Notes under the pieces: generated by a model
The model's input: the letters and a program-made list of their open reading frames with translations, nothing else
The model's database searches: none
Told to the model about the DNA's origin: nothing
Part shown: piece by piece, positions 35,041 to 48,065 of the stretch
Numbering within the stretch: the first letter of the stretch is position 1
Layout of the letters: each line of letters begins with the position of its first letter
Position numbers and translations under genes: made by a program
From: Apium graveolens
Lineage: Eukaryota; Streptophyta; Magnoliopsida; Apiales; Apiaceae
Direction of reading: 5' to 3'
Assembly (NCBI RefSeq): GCF_009905375.1
Contig: NC_133647.1
Coordinates: 175,583,939 to 175,647,938 of the forward strand
DNA length: 64,000 nt

Positions 35041-36319
35041 AGATATCAAATGATAAATAACATAAATAACTTCTCTATGTAATAGTCCTTGAGAAGGACA
35101 AGCTGACATGAAATAATTTCCTCAATTGACATGGGAACTTGAGGATTGTCCTCGGGTTCAAGGATGTCACTCAAACCCCTCCCTTATTTCTTCTAGCTGA
35201 AAATGAAACATGTGCTGAACAAAATGCTTACCAGAAGTAAATTGATTAGGCAACTGATGTTTCATGTCTCATGCATGTAATTATGAGTGTTGAGCTTTAA
35301 AATCAACAAGAGCATAATGATGCTAATGATATGATTGAGCACCTTCAAAGCATGTTTGAAGGATAGGCTCGTCAGAAAGATTTGATAATAATAAGGCACC
35401 ATACTTTTGCATTAATGAGAGAATGATATCCAGTTGGACCAAATGTTCTAAAGATGATATGTATATGTACCTTGATATTTTGGGTTTTAAGAATGGTCTA
35501 GAGACTCAGCTTGATTTGATCAAACAATCTTTGAACAAATTCTATTCTCAGTTTGTTAAGAACAAAAGGAATGAGATAGACAGAACACTCACTGAGTTGT
35601 TAGGCATGTTTAGAACTGCTAAAAATAACACGGTAAATGCATGAATTACGTCCATATTGATGGTATACACATGGAATGCAAATGGGAAATGAAAGTGGAC
35701 AGGCAATATGAAGATTTGATCTTATTCGGTGCCAAACCAAAGTCCAATCTCAAAGGGCTTTTGAAGCCTGACAGTGGTATTGCTAAAGAAGATGATTGTC
35801 ACCTTCTGTGAAAATAACTGGATGATTGGAAGTTAAATTGTCGAGCTTGTTTGGAAGATATAAAGAAGAAGACTAGAAATGGTCAAGCTTCATGTATCGG
35901 GTTATAATTGGAGCAAAAGTTATTGCTCTAGTTAAAGGAACTCGATACATAATTTTTCCCATAAGGCGAGATTGAGAACTTGATAAATTGTTGTTACGTG
36001 CCTGCCTTTAGCGGATATATTAAATCAATTTCTTATCAGTTGAAGAAAGGTTTTTATTTTAATTAAATAAATAATAGTTGTTTATTCTATTTTAATGATA
36101 AAGCTTATAATGTTGCACAATTAGTTAATAATTTAAATGTTCCATGATGACTTAAATCAAACATTACCTCTAGCATTGTCGTTAAGCCATATTAATGAGA
36201 AACGCATTTCTGAGTTATATATAGATGGATACTTGGATAAGTTTGATTTTAAATCATATGGAAGATACGAACTTTGTCTTATTGGCAAAATGACTAAAGC
36301 TTCTTTTACCTGATCAGGT
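35041..36319 (+). pseudogene. Gag, protease and start of integrase of element D, heavily decayed
   Basis: Aligns with 25440-26930 of C. The clearest frame is 35480-35640, matching gag near IDRTLTELLGMFRTAKN. The zinc-knuckle and protease parts are recognisable only by comparison with C (for example near 35800 and 35910-36080). The GHINEK integrase region is broken around 36180. Homology stops at the GAAAG target duplication of E (36320-36324) and resumes at 48066. Preceding it, 33237-35040 is the untranslated leader. Confidence 0.75.
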
Positions 36320-36563
36320 GAAAGTGTGACGGCCTCAACCCCGGGGTCAGGAGTTGACGTCACCAACAACAATAATAACAAACATAATATAATCCAAATC
36401 ATTAATAATGCATAACTACAACCCCTTTTTACCAAGACCTTTTCCGAGTTTAAGTATGACTTAGGTTACAACTATTACAAGACTAACTTACAACAAACCA
36501 TCCTGACAAAACTGACTTAATACAACAACTCAACAGACCACCTTTGGTCCAACACAACTACCT

Positions 36564-36632
36564 CAGAGGAGCCTGGTACAGAAAGAACTGGAACTCTGCC
36601 CTGACTACGACGGAAGAATCTTTTAAGCATCA
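36564..36632 (-). other. Exon-like segment inside the LTR of E (3' copy)
   Basis: ATG at 36632-36630 opens 23 codons (MLKRFFRRSQGRVPVLSV start), ending GAG|GTAGTT, a donor-like site. In the 5' LTR copy (44366-44434) a TTGTAG acceptor-like end abuts the ATG, but codon 4 is TGA there. The layout and phase match A and G; the peptide is again basic. Support is weaker than for A. Confidence 0.35.
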
Positions 36633-38470
36633 CAATACATATATACAAAACATTCCGCAAGGGTGAGAAATCAATTGCTCATCAGTACTACTATATGAAT
36701 AACTAGTAAGACGATTTAAAGTAAAGCAGTTATAGGAACAGAATTCATAACTCGTTAGAAAACAAGTAAAACATATATAAACTGGATATCAAAACTAGCA
36801 TGCTTTGTAAAGCAAAATCAACAGTCGTGTGATGTACATAAATACCAGAGTTTAATTTTAGCATGCTATTTTCATTTCCAATACCACTGTCCCATTACAG
36901 GAACTATAAAACCATCTGTCCCGTTACGGGGACAACTAAACCAAAATCAGATATATAATTGGACGAATCCAATATCTGATCCATTTTATCCAGTTTCCAA
37001 AATCAATTATACCTATCTCTTTTAAATAATTATATCACAACACACCTTCCAAAACCTTTCCAATTTTAATCACAATCTAGAGATAGGCATTTTCAGAAGT
37101 CACTTTTCCCCCAAAACATAAGTTAATAAAACATATTTAAACACGGGAAATACGTAACTTAAAATGTTCTATTCCAGTACGTAAATTAAATCAACAATTA
37201 TTCATATATAATGAACTGTAAAATATTTGTTCAGGGGTACTTACCTTGCAGAGCTTTTACAACTATTATTGATCGACCTTGGACCGACTCAAACGCTCGG
37301 CCTTATCGCCTGACAATTAGACGATCCTGGATCCGACTTCGACACTCAGGTCCTTCGGTTCGAACCTTGCTGAGCTTGCCGACTGATCACTAGGCTTTCT
37401 TTAGTCCAACGTCAACTCTCGGGTTTTCCAACTAGAACCTACAGAGTCGAAATACCTTAATTTAGACATTCGATTATGCTTGACATATCCTCGGTAACAA
37501 ATCTACCCATTCGATATCACATTCCCACTCGTATTTTTACATATTATTATAATACACAAAACAACTAGGGTTCACGTACTCAAAATTCGATTTGGGATTT
37601 AAATCCGTAAAATACATATAAGCATCGGTTCAATAAATCAGGGTTGTTGAGTATTTTACAAAATATTTCACTATAACACGCAATTATAGATCATAAAATA
37701 CTTATAATTATATAGTTATGCGTTCGATTGGTATTCCCGATAATATACAGGATACGTTCCCGTATTTTTGGAAAGTAACTTTTCGGCAAAAATCGGGTAG
37801 CGTCTCATTTGTTTATCGGACTACCCGTCGAAACATAATCGACGTCTCAACAATCCAACAATCACAGTCCAAATAACCTCGAAACTAGATATTTAACTAC
37901 TATTTATTATTTTTTATTTGAAAATTGTAAAATAAATTTATAAATTGCTATTTGGCTCAAGAATCATCATTGCCATTTATCCGTCAGCTCAGCGAGTTAA
38001 TCGCTGACGGCGGCATAACTCTGACGGTGCCCGTACAGGTTTCCTGTTGGAGTTTCACCAAAATTTTCAAATTCGAATAATTTAATCAATTGCATAATTT
38101 GTTAAAATCACAGAAAACCATCAGAACTATATGTAATATAACAACAATTAATTCGAACCATTACAAAGTATTCGAATAAACCGAACCCTCAAACAAAACA
38201 ACTTAGCAAAGGCACTAGAATCAACAGAACTACTGCATACATAGGCGCACACACGCGCCGCGCGTGCACACCCACGGAACCACCACCATCTCGCCGGAAT
38301 CCGGCGAGAGGCGGCAGCAACGAACGGGAAAACGAACAGAAACACACCACAACATGACACCCAATTCGCATACATATGTATATATACTGAAAATAAAACC
38401 AAACGACACAATCACAGATGGCCGGAGTAAAAAGAAACGGCGGCAACAGTCCCACATACAAACAAAGATA

Positions 38471-38517
38471 CACATGCACACACACACACACACACTACAC
38501 ACGCACGCACACACACT
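38471..38517 (+). repeat. CA-rich microsatellite in the 3' LTR of E
   Basis: Interrupted (CA)n/(GCAC)n run; the other LTR copy (about 46400-46434) is shorter. Confidence 0.9.
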
Positions 38518-38583
38518 GTAACAACACAAACTGGAACCATAGCAATAATTATGAACAGATGTCCGGAAATACACCGGAGCTCA

Positions 38584-38585
38584 CC
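38584..38585 (-). promoter_or_regulatory. Predicted leader splice donor in E LTR
   Basis: Minus strand GGCTCAG|GTGAGCTCC, a near-consensus donor directly after the CT-rich leader; it is conserved in the 5' LTR at 46501/46500. It could join an acceptor-like CTTCAG at 42567, seven bases or so before the gag start. Confidence 0.5.
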
Positions 38586-39432
38586 TGAGCCGAGAAACAA
38601 ACAAAGAAAGAGGGGAAGATGAGAAGAGAAAAGAAAGTGAGAGAGAGAAACTGAGAGTGGGAGAGGAGAGATCGGGAATTAGAGAGATTGACTAGAGAGA
38701 GATCGAACGAGAGAGAAAATGATAAGGTTGAATGCAGTTATTTGTTTGATGATATACTGTTACACAATTTCCCCGAAAAAAATAAATTCTAACCCCCGAG
38801 TAATATCTCAACAAGTGACTTACGGGTAAAAATAACCCGAAAAATTACTAAATAAATTTTAAAATTCTCAGAATAACTAAAAACTAATAAAATAATTTTT
38901 TCATAATTTTTAAAGCATTTTTGAAACGCACAATACACCCGCATTTTACAATTTAGCGAATAAACGTACGGGTGAATTTAATCCGAAAAATTTCTGAATT
39001 AATTTTAAAATTCTCGAAATATTCCAAACTTAATAAAATTTAAATTTCATGATTTTTATAGCATTCTTGTATTTAATACTAAATTTATACTTAAATACAA
39101 TCAGAAAAACATTCAGGGCAAAGCAATTAAGGAAATATTGATTTCTAAATTTATAAAATCCTAAAAATAATTATTAAAATTATAAAGTCATAAATTTTTT
39201 TTAGGGATAACCAGATATTTATGAAAAATATAACTGCAATAAAATCACTTTTAAAAGCGAAACAAGATAATACAACCCAATAATTAACTACGCAATTCAA
39301 TCCGACGCACTAGTAATCACATATAGATAATAATAAAGCAATGGCCCGTTGACAGAACCCATACACATATCTATTCATTAAATTATTTAATAACTATACA
39401 TTTAAATAATGCAAAATATACGAGTCTTTATA

Positions 39433-39446
39433 TCCTTCCCCCCTTA
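39433..39446 (-). other. Polypurine tract of E
   Basis: TAAGGGGGGAAGGA on the minus strand adjoining the 3' LTR; identical to the A tract. Confidence 0.85.
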
Positions 39447-39476
39447 AAAAGATTCTGTCCTCGAAATCTTATCTAA

Positions 39477-41094
39477 TTAAACAAGTGAGGATATTTGTCA
39501 AGCATATCTGACTCTAACTCCCAAGTGGACTCTTCTACTCGAGGATTTATTCAAAGCTTACTCACTATAAACATAAACTCATTCCTGAGGCCCCCCCTTT
39601 CATGATCTAGGTTCTAGATTGGTTCGTACACCCTATCCTGAATCAAATCGAGGATATATTCTTTTGGCATAAAAACATAAACATACTATGAGTATGATGC
39701 AGCTATAGCAATAACGCTAACTCATAGACGACTCTACCTAATTTTCACAGTATCTCAAACAGTCCAATATATTTAGGACTCAGCTGCCTTGTGGTTCAAA
39801 CCTAATCAACCCTTTTTCAAGGTAACACGTGTAACAATACCATTGATCCTAATTATATCCTTCATATTCTTTCGATACAAGTCCACGTTCTTTCTCTATC
39901 TACTCTGAGCTGCTTCAACTCTTTTCCAAACCAATACCATTGCGTTCTTGGTGTTGACTTAACTTAGTACTAGACAACTTCCTCTTCCCCACTTCATCTT
40001 AATAAAGCGGAGTTCTAAATTTATGTCCTTCTAAGGTTTTGTAAGGTAGCATTCCCCTACTAGCATGATAACTTACATGGTATAAATCGTTCACTCGCTT
40101 TGACCCTTCGTCTATGGACGATAAGGGGTACTTATTTTCAACTTAGTTTCCAAATATTCGAGCATCTCTTACTCTTTTCCATCAGGCAAAGTTGAAAATT
40201 AATTTCATATATTCACTCCTTATCACCTTCAGGTATTTGAACTTCAATTTCCACACTTTCCAATTCTTTTATTAAATCCTTAGTGACCTTAATTACATTC
40301 AATCCTTTCTTTTTACACAAGGCATCTGTTACCACACCGGCTTTTCTTAGAGGGTTAATAATGAATTAATCGGAATCTTTTGTTAATCTCAGCCAAAATT
40401 CATACTTGAAAACTTAACATATAGCTGCTTCCCTTCCAATTTTCGTAGGGAAATCCTTGGGCGTTCCACATAGACTTTCTTAATCATTGAATAGCTGAGG
40501 ATGTTATCAATAAATATAATTTGCTTATCCAAGTACTCCTAATACATTATGTTCTTTAAATCATTAGAGACGACTGATACACTTGTTACTCCACATAATA
40601 TCACCCGAACTTGTAATGCACATAACTCGTTCTAATCGCAGTCTTTGATGTGTTCTCAGGCTGGATCTTAAATCAACTTTGAGCATATAAGTAATCAGTT
40701 TTATATATGGTTTACTTATTCTTGTTTGTCATCATTATTAAATTTCCGATAATCGGTACATAATCTCATAATTTCATCCCATTTCTTCAATAACATCACT
40801 GGTACACCCCACGAAGATATATCCGGTATGATCACCTCCCCTTTTCAATAACTTCTGCAGTTACTTAACTAATTCTTTTATTTCCACTGGCCTCTGGAGA
40901 GACTCCAGGGCATTCATTCGTTACTCAAACTTCTTCCAGCTTAAGTACTATCTTCTTCGTATATCTATATATGATGAATCTACCTTATATCCTTGGATTA
41001 TTAACTCCTACTCTCGCATGATTGGAAGAACTACTTATCTTGCTTCTGCCCTTAAAAACTTACCTTAATATTGGCTTCCGCATATTTTACCATT
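39477..41094 (-). pseudogene. Decayed reverse transcriptase, RNase H, integrase and chromodomain of E
   Basis: No long frame remains, but landmarks place the domains. The chromodomain tail reads [16 protein letters not shown] then KYPHLF at 39480-39545. An RT fingers block (SSWGVPVMLLKKWDEIMR like) lies near 40750-40815, and the RT-protease linker is around 40830-41090. The integrase body between is degraded by many indels. Its order matches unit A. Non-functional. Confidence 0.75.
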
Positions 41095-41509
41095 CGCTTC
41101 TTCTGGAAATCAGTCTTTGCCTTATAACAGGACAACCAATTCATTCCTAAAATCGCATCGAACTCTTCTAGCTCGAAGGGGTCAAGTCAGTTGAAAAAGA
41201 ATACTCGTGGGTTCTAACAGACAGTTAAGGACGGAGGTGACTCACCGAAAGTCCATCTTGATTGACCACTCTTATGGTTAAGGGCTCGGTTAAGTCTTCT
41301 AATATTAAATTCATTTCACTCACACATTTCCTTAGTATAGACAGTTTAGACGCTTCTGGACCAAATAGAACTTTGACAGGTATGGAGTTGAGAGAAAATG
41401 CACCTATAACTACGTCTGAGTCCTAGGCGCTCGATTCCTTGGTTACTTTGAAAGTTTTGCCTCTAGCTGTGCTGAATGTTGGCCCTTGGGTTGTAGTATC
41501 TTGAGTAAC
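41095..41509 (-). pseudogene. Protease remnant of E
   Basis: The protease end reads AILGMNWLSCYKAKTDFQ at about 41105-41160, the counterpart of ILGMDWLACH in unit A. The expected DSGA active site region near 41350-41380 reads with the aspartate-serine lost (VLFGPEASKL). One stop occurs near 41421. Confidence 0.7.
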
Positions 41510-42562
41510 CGTTCCACAACTCCTTGCAATATGCCCAACTTTCCCATAATTGTAACACATAACTCCTGGATTTTCTGGATTGCATTCTGATACATAATGA
41601 CCCTTATGACCATATTTGAAACATTGAACATTCTTTTTGCACGAACCACTGTGTCTCCTGTCACGGGACTTGCAATCCACTGCTAATTTGACTGACTGGG
41701 CTGGAGTGAAATCAACTGAAGTAGCACTAGACCTAGCTTGAGAGAAACTCTATCTCCGGAATCTTTTACTTCTGTTTCGGCCAAACCGATTCTGCAACTC
41801 CTGACTGGATTCTCCTTGGTATGCCCCGTCTATAACACCTTCAGACTTCCTTTTCTTATCACCCTCTTCCTTAATAGCCAACTTCTGGTCACTTTCCATT
41901 ACTAGGGCGGCCTGAACTACGGAAGAGTATATCTTGAGTTGTAATGCCACAACTCCTCTGCGAATTTCAGGATTCGGCCCTTGTTGAAACCTCTTTGCCT
42001 TCTGGGTCTCCGTGCTTACATACTCAGGAACTAATCGGGCCAATTCTATAAACTTGGCCTCATGCTCCAACACCTTTCTTTCACCTTGCTTCAGTTCTAG
42101 AAACTCGACTTTCAACTAATTCCTTAGACAATCGGGAAAGTACTTCTCCAAGAACAATTCTGTAAATCTCATCCAAGAAACAGGGTCTTCTCCTTCCAAC
42201 GCACGAGTGGATTCCCACCAATAATTTACTTCATTCTTAAGAAAGTAGCTCGCATAATTTGTCTTAAGCTCATCACTCACTTGAGTGAGGGCAAATGCTT
42301 TTTCCATTTCCTTAAGCCAATTTCTGGAAACAACAGGGTCCACTTCACCCTTAAACTCTGGGGGCTTAACAGACTGAAAGGATTTAAAACTAGTAGTTTG
42401 GTTTGGCTCTCTTTGATGATGTTGTTGCTGGTAAATTTGTTGGATTAACTGCAATCGTTGTTGTTGCTGCTGGCGTAACAAGTCTAGAATTTCGTGTATA
42501 GCTGGACCCACAACAAAACTACTACTATTCTCTTTAGACTGGGTAGCTTTCTTGGGTGGAAT
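41510..42562 (-). pseudogene. Gag and zinc knuckles of E
   Basis: The expected start codon at 42562-42560 is ATT instead of ATG, directly after an acceptor-like CTTCAG. The frame reads PPKKATQSKENSSS and a Q-rich stretch, then the gag core (SRNWLKEMEKAFALTQ, VNYWWESTRALEGEDP, FTELFLEKYFP, EHEAKFIELARLVPE). Stops lie at 42116 and 41749. Two zinc knuckles follow (CFKYGHKGHYVSEC, CYNYGKVGHIARSC), each with a Cys-to-Tyr change, as in unit A. Confidence 0.85.
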
Positions 42563-42567
42563 TTTCC

Positions 42568-44114
42568 TGAAGTATAGCAGTGGATTTATTTAAAAATATA
42601 ACAAGAATGTATGTCAGAAAATATCACCATTTAGATGGTGCACCTGTATCGGGAAAATGCTGCCCAACCACCATACCCATGTCTTTAATAGCGGGGTCCA
42701 TTTATAAAAGAGATCTAAATTAACAGCACTAGCAACAATAGCAACACTGACAGCAGGAGAATCAACAACAATACAAAAGAACTGAAATATAAAGATAATA
42801 AACACCATAGCATGGCTCTTCCATATAACAGCCACCGACTAGCTTCCCATCACTACTCAATTACAACAGTTAAACTAATCTGATAAGCAACAAGACTTGG
42901 CTGACTATGTCAGCCACAATCACATAGAGCAAACTGGTAACTCAAGTCAAACTTAATGAACACTGACTCTACTAGGCACCATAATCCAAATTTCAACCAA
43001 CCATCCCTCCCAAGGTGATTTCTTATCTCTTGCAAATGACCCATCTTCCACGGAGTTGACTTTTCTAAAGCTGCAACCTTCAATATCGAATCATGAATCC
43101 TCTCTACTATTTTCAATTCTGAAGTAGCAACCAGATGTAAAACTTCTATTCCTCCGGACTGTTAACTCTTATTTACTTTCAATAAACTTGACTGTCTAAT
43201 TACAAAAGCAACTGACAGTTTATTACCTCGGAACTTTAAATGAAATTTCAAAATCAAGGAATCAATGGTACAAGGAGGAAAAGTGGAGATGACATAAATA
43301 TAACTGAGAGCAACCATACAGGTACGTAAGATGGCCAGTCTTAACATCGTGTAGTGTACAACACATAATTCAGTGGCGTCCCAACAAACCTTTTGTCACA
43401 CAGACAAACAGTCAAATCATATGCATTGTCTGCCCTCCATCAACTAACAGAATCACCGAGGAAGGAAATAATGTTTAAATAGAAATTCACAAATAAGAAG
43501 GAGAGAATCTGATTTATAATGAGATCAACAGAACCCTAAGCTGCTTACTTCGCGTTCTAAACTTTCTCACAGGAAAAATAAGCAACTTATGGGATAGTAA
43601 ACAATTATTCTGGAAACAAAATACATCCCAAGAAAGAAGTATAAGGGTTCAACATATAAAGCACAATACTGATCAATATTCACTATGAGACTTGGCTGTC
43701 ATAGCAGTCGATGACTATTATCATTCCATCTGAACTCACCGAGGTCGCATACTGGGTCCAGCAACATCACTTGACATAGAAAATGCGATATTTAGAAATA
43801 ACATTGGTTTCTCTTCAGCTGACATATCAAGGGTCTGCTCAGAAGCTGAATTCTCTCAATCAGACTCGTATTCTCAAGAGGAAAACTAGGAATCTCTATC
43901 GAATATTACCAATAATACGTATACAAATGAGACGTACTCTATGCTAGGGCAGTTGCAGCCAATCCTCAATAGACGTCAGGGTTACGCCTCTGAAACCCTT
44001 GACTGAACTCATAGACTCGCTCCTCTGATTGAGTTGCTGACTTACATCTATATATAAACCTTCCTGTACTCTTTTGACTCTACTCCTAACCTAAATCAGG
44101 GACTCAAACCTGTG
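42568..44114 (-). other. Leader of E between PBS and gag
   Basis: About 1.55 kb with no recognisable protein. The longest readable piece is a minus-strand frame of roughly 80 codons at 42910-43160 (contains ERIHDSILKVAALEKSTPW). It has no obvious likeness to the leader ORF of unit A. It could be a remnant of a family-specific accessory ORF or chance. Confidence 0.5.
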
Positions 44115-44126
44115 GCTCTGATACCA
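44115..44126 (-). other. Primer-binding site of E
   Basis: TGGTATCAGAGC on the minus strand, perfect initiator-tRNA-Met match, two bases from the LTR. Confidence 0.92.
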
Positions 44127-44128
44127 AC

Positions 44129-47100
44129 TGTGACAGCCTCAACCCCGGGGTCAGGAGTTGACATCACCAACTACAATAATAACAAACATAATATAATCCA
44201 AATCATTAATAATACATAACCACGACCCCTTTTTACCAATACCTTTTCCAAGTTTAAGTATGACTTAGGTTACAACTATTACAAGACTAACTTATAACAA
44301 ACCATCCTGACAAAACTAACTTAATACAGCAACTCAACAGACCACCTTTGATCCAATACAACTACCTCAGAGGAGCCTGGTACGGAAAGAACTGGAACTC
44401 TGCCCTGACTACGACAGAAGAATCATTTAAGCATCTACAATACATATATACAAAACATTATGCAAGGGTGAGCAATCAACTGCTCAGCAGTACCACTATA
44501 TGAATAACAAGTAAAATGATTTACAGTAAAACAGTTATAAGAACATAATTCATAACTCGTTAGAAAAAAAGTAAAATATTAATAAAATAGATATCAAAAC
44601 TAGCATGCTCTCTAAAGCAAAATCAATAGTCATCTGCTGTGCATAAATACCAGAGTTCAATTTTAGCATGTTATTTTCATTTCCAATACCACTGTTCCAA
44701 TACAGGAACTATACAACCATCTGTCACGTTACGGGGACCACTAAACCAAAATCAGATATATAATTGGATGAATCCTAGGGATAGTTGATCAGTTTATCCC
44801 ACCACAACCTGTTCCGGAACTCAGAGACTAGCTAGGTCTCTATCATGCTGGACTAAGCGGTTCAAATAGGGCGCGCAACCGACTTAGCCACTTACGCAAA
44901 CCCGCTAGGCCGTTACGGGCCTCTTATGCAACCATCCAATATCTGATCCGTTTTATCCAGTTTCCAAAATCAATTATACCTATCCATTTTAAACAATTAT
45001 ATCACAGCACACCTTCCAAAACCTTTCCAATTTTAATCACAATCTAGAGATAGGCATTTTCAGAAGTCACTTTTCCCCCAAAACATAAGTTAATAAAACA
45101 TATTAAACATGGGGAATACGTAACTTAAAACGTTCTGTTTCAGTACGTAAATTAAATCAACAATTATTCATATATACTGAACTATAAAAAATTTGTTCAG
45201 GGGTACTTGCCTTGCAGAGCTTTTACAACTATTATTGATCGACCTTGGACCGACTCAAACGCTAGGCCTTATCGCCTTATCGACTATCCTGGATCCGACT
45301 TCGACACTCAGGTCCTTCGGTTGGAACCTTGCTGAGCTTGTCGACTGATCACTAGGCTGTCTTTAGTCCAACGTCAACTCTCGGGTTTTCCAACTAGAAC
45401 CTACAGAGTCGAAATACCTTAATTTAGACATTCGATTATGCTTGACATATCCTCGGTAACAAATCTACCCATTCGATATCACATTCCCACTCGTATTTTT
45501 ACATATTATTATAATACACAAAACAACTAGGGTTCACGTAAGCATATAAGCATCGGTTCAATAAATCAGGGTTGTTGAGTATTTTACAAAATATTTCACT
45601 ATAACACGCAATTATAGATCATAAAATACTTATAATTATATAGTTATGCGTTCGATTGGTATTCCTGATAATATACAGGATACGTTCCCGTATTTTTGGA
45701 AATTAATTTTTCCGCAAAAATCGGGTAGCGTCTCCTTTGTTTATCGGACTACCCGTCGAAACATAATCGACATCTCAACAATCCAACAATCACAGTCCAA
45801 ATAACCTCGAAACTAGATATTTAACTACTATTCATTATTTTTTATTTGAAAATTATAAAATAAATTTATAAATTGCTATTTGGCTCAAGAATCATCATTT
45901 CCATTTATCCGTCAGCTCAGTGAGTTCATCACTGACGGCGGCAGAACTCTGACGGTGCCCGCACGGGTTTCCTGTCGGAGTTCCACCAAAATTTTCAAAT
46001 CCGAATAATTTAATCAATTGCATAATTCGTTAAAATCATAGAAAACCATCAGAACTATATGCAATATAACAATAATTAATTTGAACCATTACAGAGTATT
46101 CGAATAAACCGAACACTCAAACAAAATGATATAGCAAAGGCACTGGAATCAACAGAACTACTGCACACATAGGTGCACACACGCGCCGCGCGTGCACACC
46201 CACGGAACCACCACCGTCTCGCCGGAATCCGGCGAGAGGTGGCAGCAATGAACGGGAAAACAAACAGAAACACACCACAACATCACACTCAATTCACATA
46301 CATATGTATATATACTGAAAAAGAAACCAAACGACACATTCGCATATGGCCGGAGTAAAAAGAACTGGCGGCAACAGTTCCACATATACACAAAGATACA
46401 CACATACACACTACACACGCACGCATACACACTGTAACAACACAAACCAGAACCATAGCAATAATTATGAACAGATGGTCGGATAGAAACCAGAGCTCAC
46501 CTGAGCCGAGAAACAAACGGAGAAAGAGGGGAAGATGAGAATAGAGAAGAAAGTGAGAGAGAGAAATTGAGAGTGGGAGAGGAGAGACTGGGAATTAGAG
46601 AGATTGAGGGAGAGAGATTGATTGGAGAGAGATCGAACGAGAGAGAAAATGATAAGGCTGAATGTAGTTATCTGTTTGATGATATAATGTTACACAATTT
46701 CCCCGAAAAAAATAAATTCTAATCCGCGATTAATACCTCAACTAGTGACTTACGGGTAAGATTAACACGAAAAAATACTAAATAAATTTTAAAATTCTAG
46801 GAATAACTAAAAACTAATAAAATAAAATTTTCATAATCTTTAAAGCATTTTTGAAACGCACAATACACCCCCATTTTACAATTTAGCGAACAAACGTGCA
46901 GGTGAATTTGATCCAAAAAATTTCCGAAATAATTTTAAAATTCTTGAAATATTCCAAACTTAATAAAATATAAATTTCATGATTTTTGCAACATTCCTGT
47001 ATTTAATACTAAATTTATACTTCAACACAATCAGAAAATCATTCAGGGCTAAGCAATTAAGGAAATATTAATTTCTAAATTTTATAAAATCCTAAAATAA

Positions 47101-48065
47101 TTACTAAAATTATAAAGTCATAAAAACAATTTTAGTGATAACCAGATATTATGAAAAATATAACTGCAATAAAATAGGGGTGTTCGCGGTGCGGTGTGGT
47201 GTGGTTCGGACAAAAACTGCAAACCAAACCGCGGGTGCGGTTTCTCTAAATTCTCAAACCGTAACCGCACCGCGTAAATATTAAACCGCGCAAACCACAC
47301 CACGAAAATGCGGTGTGGTGCGGTGCGGTTTGATCGGTTTAAACAATTTTAAAAAAAGTAAATTTTAGTGTGGGTGGTTTACAATTTTCAATACATCAAT
47401 AAATGAATTAATAAATAAGTTTCAAGGTGATAGTATTACTTCAAAATACAATATTAGTAAATATGAACCAACAACTATAATTTCTATTTTTTGGCATACA
47501 TCAGATAAAATTTCAAATTATCATAGTCATTGACAAAAAAACAATAAACGGTAGCATCCAACCATCCATTGTAAACTACAAAATTACTACATAAATACTT
47601 TTTATATATATTTATTTATATCATAAAGGGGAAATATAATAATATATATTTATTATTAAGGTATAATAATATTATTTATATATGTATAATAATAATAATA
47701 TGCGATGCAGTGCGGTTTGAACCACGAGAGCAAAGTCCCAAACCACAAACTTCACCACACCGCGCGTTTTTAAAAATGCAAACTATGACCGCACCATGAA
47801 AAGTTTAAATCACGCGGTGCGGGGCGGTGCGGGGTGGGCGGTTTGTGTGCTGTTTGATGAACACCCCTACAACAAAATCACTTTTAAAAGCGAAACAAAA
47901 TAATACAACCCAATAATTAACTACGCAATTCAATCTCTTACACTAGTAATCACATATAGATAATAACAAAGCAATGGCCCGCTGACAGAACCCATACACA
48001 TATCTATTCATTTAATTATTTAATAATGATACATTTAAATAATGCAAAATATACGAGTCGTTATA
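44129..48065 (-). repeat. 5' LTR of element E (3,937 bp including a MITE)
   Basis: Homologous to 36325-39432. It holds the 695 bp MITE at 47176-47870 and retains 44776-44937, which the other copy lost. About 45 bases are missing near 45541 relative to the 3' LTR. It ends in TATA on the plus strand at the GAAAG duplication. Confidence 0.9.
47176..47870. mobile_element. Non-autonomous hAT-like MITE
   Basis: Terminal inverted repeats AGGGGTGTTC and GAACACCCCT with many GCGGT and GCGGTTTG subterminal repeats in both orientations, an AT-rich core and no ORF. Flanks are an 8 bp duplication with one mismatch (AATAAAAT at 47168-47175, AACAAAAT at 47871-47878). The other LTR (around 39238) preserves the empty site, proving insertion. 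Termini, 8 bp duplication and subterminal repeats fit the hAT superfamily; a transposase in trans would be needed. Confidence 0.88.

Larger units (their letters stand above)
36325..39432 (-). repeat. 3' LTR of element E (3,108 bp)
   Basis: Aligns with 44129-48065. It lacks 162 bases present at 44776-44937, a loss bounded by ATCC direct repeats, and lacks the MITE. The leader region is purine-rich on the plus strand (38600-38720), i.e. a CT-rich leader on the element strand. A CA microsatellite lies at 38471-38517. The donor-like site is at 38585/38584. Confidence 0.9.
36325..48065 (-). mobile_element. Ty3/gypsy Tekay-type element E
   Basis: 5' LTR 44129-48065, PBS 44115-44126, gag at 41510-42562, decayed pol, PPT 39433-39446, 3' LTR 36325-39432. 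Flanked by 5 bp duplications GAAAG (36320-36324 and 48066-48070) inside the integrase of D. The PPT is identical to that of A, and the chromodomain tail is readable, so it is the same clade as A but a different family: LTR sequence and length differ. LTR outer ends are TGTGAC and TATA (the usual CA changed to TA). Confidence 0.9.

Noticed and set aside
38148..38600. Several overlapping cysteine-rich ORFs in the LTRs of E (also 46076-46516)
   Set aside because: They are translations of CA-repeat and GC-rich leader sequence in multiple frames; not maintained between the two LTR copies.
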